Assembly: GCA_023144715.1 (NCBI GenBank)
Contig: JAGLFC010000068.1
Span: 1 to 7,167 of the forward strand
Source of the DNA: Gammaproteobacteria bacterium
Lineage (GTDB): Bacteria > Pseudomonadota > Gammaproteobacteria > GRL18
Direction of reading: 5' to 3'
DNA length: 7,167 nucleotides
The notes beneath the pieces were generated by a model. The model did not search any database. It was not told where the DNA came from and worked only from the letters and a program-made list of their open reading frames with translations. Position numbers and translations under genes: made by a program. Shown here piece by piece: positions 1 through 6,339 of this stretch (the stretch's first letter is position 1; each line of letters begins with the position of its first letter).

Positions 1-2264
1 GAATATTCCTGACTTAACGTAAAGTGATGTCGCTTGCCGTTCAGTCGTAAATTAAAAATCATTAATTTATGTTCAAAAAACAATGAACTAGAAGCAATAC
101 ATTGATTATTGTCTACTTTTTCATAATCACGGACAATTAATTTATCGCCAGTTTCATTCACATCCAATAGTGCATTATAAAATTGTTTATTGATTTCTAT
201 ACTATAAAGTTCGAGTGTTTTTTCTTTTTTCTTATAAATAGCGTATTCTTTTTGAGTATCACATTTTTCTAATAAATGAGCGTCCAATGAAAAAAATGAA
301 TCCACACCCACACCTATGGGTGATTCCACTCTATTTTTACTGCACTCTGATAGTATCAGATTAATATTATTTACTGATTCAAAAATACCTATATTTTTTA
401 CTTTCCAAGAACGTCCCAACCATATTCCAATACCTGAAGGTAATATTTTTTCAATTAAAAGATAATTTGATGAGATATGTTTTTTGATAAGAACTGATAT
501 ATTTTCTTGTTTGGCTAAATAATAATTTTGTATCATAAAATCATCATCAAAAAATAAGATGATAGAATATTTGTCTCTAAAATCATGAAGACTAATAGGG
601 TGTCCTTCAAAGTATAAAGGTAATCTTTTATCCCCGATTAATAATAAATGATTGCCTATAGAACGAATTGAAAGTGTATCTTTTGGACACAATTTAATAT
701 TTGAAGGACTCAGTATTTGGCTATTAATATATTGTATCGCCTTAACAGATTGTTTATCTAAAATAGACTCTCTTTTTTTCAGTAAATTACCCCTAACAAG
801 AAATTCAGCATTATGCTTGATTTCCAATAGTTCTAATAATGTGGGAGACATGTCCATAATAGTCCCAGTGTTATTAATTTCACCCTTAATGGCACTATTG
901 AGTACAATAAATTCTAACTTTCTTTTTGATTTTTCTGGATAATATTTTTCAGCAGCATTTCTCATCGACAGATGATCAGAGATTAATACAATGCTTGTAT
1001 TTTTATAAGTGGGATGTTTAGAAATTTTATCAACAAAGTGACCAATAAGCTGATCAGTACAATAAACTGCATCCAATACTTTATTATTAATATAAGGATA
1101 GGCATGACAAGACTTTGAAGTATGCCCAGCAGGTGCATGAATATCGACCGTTAATAATGTTAAATTAAAGGGTTTTTGAGTATGAGCTAATTGTTCAAAC
1201 TTTTTATATGATAAATCAAATAAACTATCATCATATAAGCCCCAAGCATTTGTATAAGTGGGATCGTCTAAAAAAGGTCTCAATTCACTCGTACCATAAA
1301 TTTCATTATAGTGATGATTCAGAAAAAACTGTCCTTTACCTGCAAATTGATGAGGAGCACCGCCCATAAAAACCTGTTGATAGCCTGCTGCTCCTAAAAT
1401 ATCCCCTAGACACACTGCTTTGCTTAAAAAACCATCCAATAATAAATTATTTCCTGTTATTCCTGTTTGAGCCACTAAGGGACTACCACATTGAGAGGCA
1501 ACAATCCCAGCAATTGTCCAACCTGTATTGGTAAAAGGTCGAATATCAGAAAAATAAGCCCCCTGTTTTTTGAAACGGTTAATATTAGGCGTTAATGCTT
1601 TAAAATAGTGTTCATGAGTATAAATACTTTCTAAGCTTTCCATGTAGATTAAAATTAAATTACGTCCTGCTTGTGCTTCAGGTTTTGGCTGATTAAGCAC
1701 TTTAGTATTAATACCCAATGCTGAAAATTCTTTATCTGTCCATATTTCTTGAGAAGATTTAGTTTGCTTATTTTGCCATTGATAATTAATCAATTCTTTA
1801 ATGGCTGAACTGGTAAAAAAAGAAACTAATAAAAGAAATAAGGCAAAAGAAATGGATTGTGTTTTAAAAGAATTTTGTAAACTTAGGCGAATACTCAATA
1901 TGGCAACAAACAGTAACGCAAAAATACTACCCCATGTTAAAAGGGGGAAAGTCAGCCAAGCATTTTGTATGGTATTTAAAGTAAAATGGAAAAAAAAGCG
2001 ATCATTAAAACTTTCACCTTGAATATAATAAGACGCTAATCGCATCAGTTCAGTAAAAATTAAGAGATAAGAAAAAAATAAATTCAATACAATTCTAAAT
2101 TGTATCTTTGCTCTGGCACAAATAATGTGAGTGGCAAGACTAAAGCTTATAATAAAAAAAAGACTACTAAAAAATAAAGCCCACTGAAAATGACTCAGAT
2201 AAAAAACAAAAAAAATGGGCAGTAAAAAAATAAACAGTAAGCAATAAAAAAGAAGCATATTCAT
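1..2264 (-). CDS. OpgB/MdoB-like phosphoglycerol transferase, membrane-anchored (3' end cut by window)
   Basis: I translated the minus strand by hand from the ATG at 2264: 754 codons stay open to the window edge, so the C-terminus is missing. E. coli OpgB is about 763 residues, so most of the protein is present. The first 155 residues hold about five hydrophobic segments (roughly 3-23, 27-50, 57-79, 103-125, 138-154). The catalytic domain follows with alkaline-phosphatase-superfamily landmarks: IYMES (metal ligand E209), TGWTIAG (likely nucleophile T250), VDIHAP (D374, H376) and SDHLSM (D430, H431). TGWTIAG...ASQCG, CLGDI, AGK and YDD are recognisable from OpgB, which moves phosphoglycerol from phosphatidylglycerol onto periplasmic glucans. 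By family, the catalytic domain faces the periplasm. The acceptor here is unknown; the divergent glycosyltransferase genes suggest a surface glycan instead (inference). ATG at 2258 is an alternative start; neither has a clear Shine-Dalgarno sequence. Family call strong, exact acceptor weak. Confidence 0.88.
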   Translation of the reverse strand, partial: MNMLLFYCLLFIFLLPIFFVFYLSHFQWALFFSSLFFIISFSLATHIICARAKIQFRIVLNLFFSYLLIFTELMRLASYYIQGESFNDRFFFHFTLNTIQNAWLTFPLLTWGSIFALLFVAILSIRLSLQNSFKTQSISFALFLLLVSFFTSSAIKELINYQWQNKQTKSSQEIWTDKEFSALGINTKVLNQPKPEAQAGRNLILIYMESLESIYTHEHYFKALTPNINRFKKQGAYFSDIRPFTNTGWTIAGIVASQCGSPLVAQTGITGNNLLLDGFLSKAVCLGDILGAAGYQQVFMGGAPHQFAGKGQFFLNHHYNEIYGTSELRPFLDDPTYTNAWGLYDDSLFDLSYKKFEQLAHTQKPFNLTLLTVDIHAPAGHTSKSCHAYPYINNKVLDAVYCTDQLIGHFVDKISKHPTYKNTSIVLISDHLSMRNAAEKYYPEKSKRKLEFIVLNSAIKGEINNTGTIMDMSPTLLELLEIKHNAEFLVRGNLLKKRESILDKQSVKAIQYINSQILSPSNIKLCPKDTLSIRSIGNHLLLIGDKRLPLYFEGHPISLHDFRDKYSIILFFDDDFMIQNYYLAKQENISVLIKKHISSNYLLIEKILPSGIGIWLGRSWKVKNIGIFESVNNINLILSECSKNRVESPIGVGVDSFFSLDAHLLEKCDTQKEYAIYKKKEKTLELYSIEINKQFYNALLDVNETGDKLIVRDYEKVDNNQCIASSSLFFEHKLMIFNLRLNGKRHHFTLSQEY

Positions 2265-2276
2265 TTTATATTCGTT

Positions 2277-2282
2277 ATTATA
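2277..2282 (-). promoter_or_regulatory. Possible -10 box of the phosphoglycerol transferase gene
   Basis: The minus strand reads TATAAT here, a perfect sigma-70 -10 match, 12 bases before the ATG at 2264. No good -35 box sits 16-18 bases upstream (only AAATCT-like sequence). The nearest TTGA-type hexamer, TTGAGT at 2315-2310, is 27 bases away, which is too far. Transcription from this box would leave a leader of only about five bases, fitting the lack of a Shine-Dalgarno sequence. In DNA this AT-rich the match could be chance. Confidence 0.25.
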
Positions 2283-2292
2283 GAGTGATAAT

Positions 2293-2310
2293 TTTATTAA
2301 GATTTATTAA
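2293..2310. repeat. Short direct repeat TTTATTAA x2 in the divergent promoter region
   Basis: TTTATTAA occurs at 2293-2300 and again at 2303-2310, a period of exactly 10 bases, close to one helical turn. It lies between the two divergent genes, where either promoter would be expected. It could be an operator or a bent AT-rich upstream element, but low complexity makes chance quite possible. No regulator is recognisable in the window. Confidence 0.3.
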
Positions 2311-2321
2311 CTCAATGCGAC

Positions 2322-2327
2322 TATAAG
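2322..2327 (+). promoter_or_regulatory. Possible -10 box of the large glycosyltransferase gene
   Basis: TATAAG matches the sigma-70 -10 consensus at five of six positions and would start a transcript about 20 bases before the ATG at 2353, leaving room for the ribosome binding site. The best -35 candidate, TTAAGA at 2297-2302, has a long 19-base spacer and only four of six matches. Another -10-like hexamer, GATAAT at 2287-2292, also lacks a good partner. A promoter is expected in this 88-bp gap, but its exact position is uncertain. Confidence 0.25.
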
Positions 2328-2336
2328 CCCTCTCCT

Positions 2337-2346
2337 AAGAAGAAAG
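2337..2346 (+). promoter_or_regulatory. Ribosome binding site of the large glycosyltransferase gene
   Basis: The purine run AAGAAGAAAG lies 6-15 bases before the ATG at 2353. Its AGAAG core ends 10 bases from the start codon. It is a moderate rather than ideal Shine-Dalgarno sequence, but it supports this start, which also places the GT2 fold (first beta strand at residues 13-18) at the usual distance from the N-terminus. Confidence 0.55.
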
Positions 2347-2352
2347 CTCATC

Positions 2353-5300
2353 ATGAAAAATACAGCTAAGAGCAATACCCAAAAACTTGTTTCTGTTATT
2401 GTGCGCACTAAAAATCGTCCTGAAACATTAATATATGCTTTAAAATCTATTATAAAACAAAGTTACCAAACAATAGAAGTGATATTAATTAATGAAGGTG
2501 AAGTCTTTAGTCAGGAAACTTTAGAATTTATTCGTCTCAGCAAACACACTATGACACTTATTGAAAATAGTCAAAGTAAAGGACGTTGTAAGGCAGGTAA
2601 TCAAGGTCTTTTAGCCTGTCAAGGTGACTATATTATTTTTTTGGATGATGATGATTGGTTTTTACCCGAGCATATCCACTCTTTAGTCAATGCACTTGAA
2701 GAACAGCCAGAATACCTTGTTGCCTATAGTAATGTTATCTTTACTCATAGCCCTGAAAGTGATGCCATTCATACTTTTAATCGCCCCTATGATCCTATCT
2801 ATCTTATGTTAGAAAATACCATTCCTATTCATGCCCTACTCTTTTCTCGTACTTTATTGGATAAAGGCTGTCAATTAGATGACACTCTATCTGTTTTTGA
2901 AGATTGGGATCTATGGTTACAATTTTCTCAATATACCTCATTTTTTCATATTGATACAATAAGTGCTGGTTATCGTAGCAGTGGTGATTCTAATGCAGGT
3001 TGGGGAATGGATGACACCATAGTTAAAAAAAATCGTCTTAAATTAGTCTCAAAATGGCAACAATTATGGACTACTGAACAACTCGATCAAGCACTTCATT
3101 TAGGTCAAAATATGCTTGATAATGCCTTCACTGCTTGCCAAGATGAAAAAGGCAAAATAATGAAGGATCATAAAATTTTGCATCAAGCTCATCAAGCATT
3201 AGACAGTGCTTGTAATAAACTCAGTTCCGCACATGAAAAGTTAGCAACAACACATGGTGATCTTATAGACAATCATCAAGATTTAGAACACGTTCATAGT
3301 CAACTCATAAGCAATCATCACTTATTAGAAAAAGAGCATCATCAATTAATTTCTACTCATCAAACACTTGAAAAAATTAACCAAAGTAATACTTATGAGC
3401 GAGAACAATTACAACGTATCTTTATTAAATCACAACAACAATTACGCTTTTTTGAACATGAGTATCCTCAACTTAAAGAAGCCTATCAGCAAGAAAAATA
3501 TCACCATACTGTATTACAAGAAGAATTTAATGCCGTTATCAATTCTTCTTTTTGGAGATATACCGCACCCTTTCGTTCTTTAACAAACATTTTACGCCAT
3601 ACACTAAACTCTATCAGCACTTTGGTTCATCGCGACAAGACAGTGACTCATCCTATTGTATGTGACTCATGCCACGCTAAAGTCGGAATTATGTTCCATA
3701 TTTATTATACGGAATTATTTTCACCAATCTGTCAATACTTAAATAATATTCCAGTGCCTTATCAATTACTGATCTCTGTCACTAACGAAAAAGATGAATT
3801 AACGATTGAAAAAAATCTCTCATTATTAAATAACAATGCCCAAGTCATCATTAAACAGGTGCCTAATAAAGGTCGTGATATTGCACCATTAATTGTTTCT
3901 TTTAAAGAAGAAATACAAGCCTTAGATATTATTGCCCATATTCACACCAAAAAATCACGCTATACCGGTAATAATGATCTCGGCAAACAATGGCTTAACT
4001 ATTTATTAAGCCAATTATTAGGCAATGCCTCTGATATTTGCCAAATACTCACGACACTTTCTAGTGATTCAGATATTGGTATCATTTATCCTGATACCTA
4101 TTCTGATATTCCCTATTGGGCACATACTTGGTTATCAAATCAACATCAAGGACGAGAGCTACTGAACAAAATGGGCGTACATCATCAGGATTATAGTCAA
4201 TATATTGATTTTCCTGCGGGTTCCATGTTTTGGGCAAAAAGCACGGCATTACAGCCTCTATTTGATCTACAATTAACGATGGATGATTTTCCAGAAGAAT
4301 TAGGGCAAACTGATAATACAATACATCATGCAATTGAACGTTGCTTTGTATTTTCTAGTCAAATTGCGGGCTATCAAAAACGTTTTATTTCTGCTCAAGA
4401 AAACCATTTTGAACTATCAGCACAGAGTCACTTTGTCTTTGACCAATATATTTCAATGTCTCCTTCTAATCGAATAATAGGCTCAAGCCAAACAGCAGAT
4501 GTGATCTCTTTTGATATTTTTGATACGCTCTTTATTCGCCCCTTTGCTTCCCCAGATGCCGTTTTTTGGTGGCTAGAAGAAAAAGTTAAAAAGCAGTTTA
4601 ATCTCATAGATTTTATGCACAAAAGGAAATCATCTGAAGCTTTATTAAGACAAAATTTAGAACCGAATAAAGATGTTTGTATCAGTGATATTTATCAACA
4701 GATGGCAAAGACTTATGCACTGGATAGCCAAGTCATACAACAACTTCAAGCATTAGAAGTGACCACTGAGCAGACTATACTTCAGCCTAGAAGGCATCTA
4801 TCAACCGCCATCAAAACACTTAAAAAAAATAATAAACGCCTGATCCTCATTTCTGATATGTATCTTGAAACAGAACATTTACAAGTATTAATTGATCATT
4901 ATTTTCCTAATGTATTTAGTCATTTATATGTATCCAGTGATGTCGGACACCGAAAGGATCGGGGTGATATTTGGGACTTTATAGTAAACAGTGAAAAAGT
5001 CACCAAAGAAAAACTTTTACATATTGGTGATAATGAACATTCTGATATACAGATCCCTGTTGATACTGGATTTCATAATCCTGTGCATCTCATGAGACCC
5101 ATCGCATTCTTAGGCTGTATGCAGGGTGGACGAGAAATTATGAATGTCTTCCGTCAACAAAAAAACTGGCAAAATGAATTAATGCTAGGCTTAATTGCGA
5201 ATAAAACGCTCAGTTATTATGAACACGCTAAAACGAATCAAACCCCTATTTTTTCACAGCCTAAAGAATTTGGTTATTGCCTCATGGGGCCTATTTTCTT

Positions 5301-6339
5301 TACTTTTATACTTTGGCTTATTAAGCAAAGTAAAAATGATCAGAGTGATCAACTACTGTTTCTGAGTCGAGATGGTTGGTTGCTTGAACAACTTTATAAT
5401 ACCATACAATCACATCCAAAAATTAAGAAACCTTCCATTGCTCAGGGAAATTATTTTTATTGTTCCAGAAGTTTTATTGGACTGGCTTCCATGACAAATA
5501 AAGAAGATTTTTCCTTATTATTAACACCGCATTATAAGGGTACACTCAAAAAATTATTACACTCTCGATTTGGTCTACAGGATCTGAGTGCATTCATTAA
5601 ATTATTTGGCAAAGATGTGTTAGACAGAGAAGTACGCCTCCCGCATGATAGAGATGAAATCGATCAATATTTAAGTATTATTTATCCAAGTATACAGGCA
5701 CAGGCTGATTCAGATAAAGCACTTTTTCTTGACTATTGGCAACAACAAGTCGCCAATGCCAAACAACCTGCTATTGTTGATATTGGCTATTCAGGCACTT
5801 TACAAAAAGCAATGATTAAATTAACAGGGCAAGGATTAAAGGGTTATTATTTTGTCACCAATGAATCCGCAAAACAGATCATCACCTTAGGTGGGCAGTG
5901 TCACTCTTGTTTTGGTCATTTATTACCCTTTGATCAAATGAATGATCTGACTATCCATCGTTATTCTTTATTACTGGAAGCTATTATGACCTCACCAGAA
6001 GGTCAGCTCAAACGTTTTAAACGGTCTGCACACCATATCGCTCCCGAGTTTAAGGAAAAAGGTTTATCACAAACTCATTTTGATACCATTAATGCAATTC
6101 ATCAAGGTATTTTAAAGTATACCTCTGATATGATTGATGTGTTAGGAGATGAAGTATTTGATGTGACCCTTGATAAACATCAGATCACAGAACTTATGTC
6201 ACTTATAGTCAATAAAAAAGTCAATATTGGTGATTTAACTCATTCACTCAGTGTAGAAGATGAATTTAGTGGTAATAGTGAAATTAATATTTTAGATTTT
6301 TATGCTCAGAAAACAGAAGATAAGCCTCTTAGTTCATGA
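2353..6339 (+). CDS. Multidomain glycan-assembly protein: GT2 - His-rich coiled coil - RgpF-like - HAD-like - unknown C-terminal module
   Basis: This 1328-residue protein has no signal peptide or clear membrane helix, so it is probably cytoplasmic. (1) Residues 12-240 are a GT2 (GT-A fold) glycosyltransferase: VSVIVRTKNRP at 13-23, metal-binding DDDD at 98-101 and EDWDLW at 183-188 with the likely catalytic acid pair. (2) Residues about 263-395 are a coiled coil with histidine at most a positions, followed by SFWRYTAPFR (399-408), a junction motif seen in other multidomain glycosyltransferases. (3) Residues 443-675 resemble RgpF, rhamnan synthesis protein F: PNKGRDIAPL (504-513), HIHTKKS (529-535), FPAGSMFWAKS (620-630). 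(4) Residues 717-920 are HAD-like: D721 in FDIFDTL, S834, K868 and GDNEHSD (892-898). (5) Residues about 950-1310 carry FLSRDGW (1003-1009) and VDIGYSGTLQ (1142-1151); I cannot name this module. It probably builds a surface glycan, with rhamnose or a related sugar suggested only by the RgpF module. Sugar and acceptor are unknown. The next gene overlaps its stop codon, implying an operon. Confidence 0.92.
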   Translation: MKNTAKSNTQKLVSVIVRTKNRPETLIYALKSIIKQSYQTIEVILINEGEVFSQETLEFIRLSKHTMTLIENSQSKGRCKAGNQGLLACQGDYIIFLDDDDWFLPEHIHSLVNALEEQPEYLVAYSNVIFTHSPESDAIHTFNRPYDPIYLMLENTIPIHALLFSRTLLDKGCQLDDTLSVFEDWDLWLQFSQYTSFFHIDTISAGYRSSGDSNAGWGMDDTIVKKNRLKLVSKWQQLWTTEQLDQALHLGQNMLDNAFTACQDEKGKIMKDHKILHQAHQALDSACNKLSSAHEKLATTHGDLIDNHQDLEHVHSQLISNHHLLEKEHHQLISTHQTLEKINQSNTYEREQLQRIFIKSQQQLRFFEHEYPQLKEAYQQEKYHHTVLQEEFNAVINSSFWRYTAPFRSLTNILRHTLNSISTLVHRDKTVTHPIVCDSCHAKVGIMFHIYYTELFSPICQYLNNIPVPYQLLISVTNEKDELTIEKNLSLLNNNAQVIIKQVPNKGRDIAPLIVSFKEEIQALDIIAHIHTKKSRYTGNNDLGKQWLNYLLSQLLGNASDICQILTTLSSDSDIGIIYPDTYSDIPYWAHTWLSNQHQGRELLNKMGVHHQDYSQYIDFPAGSMFWAKSTALQPLFDLQLTMDDFPEELGQTDNTIHHAIERCFVFSSQIAGYQKRFISAQENHFELSAQSHFVFDQYISMSPSNRIIGSSQTADVISFDIFDTLFIRPFASPDAVFWWLEEKVKKQFNLIDFMHKRKSSEALLRQNLEPNKDVCISDIYQQMAKTYALDSQVIQQLQALEVTTEQTILQPRRHLSTAIKTLKKNNKRLILISDMYLETEHLQVLIDHYFPNVFSHLYVSSDVGHRKDRGDIWDFIVNSEKVTKEKLLHIGDNEHSDIQIPVDTGFHNPVHLMRPIAFLGCMQGGREIMNVFRQQKNWQNELMLGLIANKTLSYYEHAKTNQTPIFSQPKEFGYCLMGPIFFTFILWLIKQSKNDQSDQLLFLSRDGWLLEQLYNTIQSHPKIKKPSIAQGNYFYCSRSFIGLASMTNKEDFSLLLTPHYKGTLKKLLHSRFGLQDLSAFIKLFGKDVLDREVRLPHDRDEIDQYLSIIYPSIQAQADSDKALFLDYWQQQVANAKQPAIVDIGYSGTLQKAMIKLTGQGLKGYYFVTNESAKQIITLGGQCHSCFGHLLPFDQMNDLTIHRYSLLLEAIMTSPEGQLKRFKRSAHHIAPEFKEKGLSQTHFDTINAIHQGILKYTSDMIDVLGDEVFDVTLDKHQITELMSLIVNKKVNIGDLTHSLSVEDEFSGNSEINILDFYAQKTEDKPLSS
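3160..3369 (+). repeat. Ten-heptad (10 x 21 bp) coding repeat: His-a / Leu-d coiled coil
   Basis: Residues 270-339 of the large protein divide into ten gapless heptads of pattern xxxHxxL. The fourth position is His at 273, 280, 294, 301, 308, 315, 322, 329 and 336, with Cys at 287. The seventh is Leu in all ten (276 to 339). The His-to-Leu step is three residues and Leu-to-His four, so His is a and Leu is d of a coiled coil. Register persists to about 395 with F357, L364, Y371, Y378, H385 and F392 at a. Within it a 14-residue unit recurs at 305-318, 319-332 and partly 333-341 (starts I-D/S-N/T-H, then L-E), pointing to 42-bp duplications. Codons have diverged, so the DNA repeat is imperfect. 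Confidence 0.85.
6336..6339 (+). promoter_or_regulatory. ATGA stop/start overlap (likely translational coupling)
   Basis: The TGA stop of the large gene (6337-6339) shares bases with the ATG of the next gene (6336-6338). No strong Shine-Dalgarno sequence is visible just before the ATG; the nearest purine run is a GAAGATAAG-like stretch about 12-20 bases upstream. Reinitiation by ribosomes finishing the upstream gene is therefore the likely route, which would tie the amounts of the two proteins together. Confidence 0.7.

Noticed and set aside
652..942. Plus-strand open frame of 96 codons
   Set aside because: It lies antisense inside the phosphoglycerol transferase gene, where the minus strand shows clear catalytic motifs. 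Its protein has no recognisable domain and no ribosome binding site.
1990..1997. Run of eight A (T8 on the coding strand) in the phosphoglycerol transferase gene, a possible phase-variation tract
   Set aside because: Eight is short for slippage-driven switching, the frame is intact, and similar short A/T runs are common throughout this AT-rich DNA.
1801..2022. Plus-strand open frame of 73 codons
   Set aside because: It is antisense to the membrane segments of the phosphoglycerol transferase. Its lysine-rich product is what the complement of Phe-rich helices gives.
2265..2352. A riboswitch, small RNA or terminator in the divergent gap
   Set aside because: Only 88 bp, mostly A/T, with no stable GC-rich hairpin followed by a T run on either strand.
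3160..3369. The regular 21-bp periodicity as a CRISPR or non-coding tandem repeat
   Set aside because: The repeat is visible at the protein level with diverged codons and no spacers, so it is a coding heptad repeat.
3368..3583. Plus-strand open frame of 71 codons in another frame of the large gene
   Set aside because: It lies wholly inside the coil-to-RgpF region of the large gene, whose own frame shows continuous heptads and the SFWRYTAPFR motif.
4082..4333. Minus-strand open frame of 83 codons
   Set aside because: Antisense to the RgpF-like module, which has conserved motifs in the sense frame; no domain or start signal seen.
4428..4622. Minus-strand open frame of 64 codons
   Set aside because: Antisense to the HAD motif I region; no support of its own.
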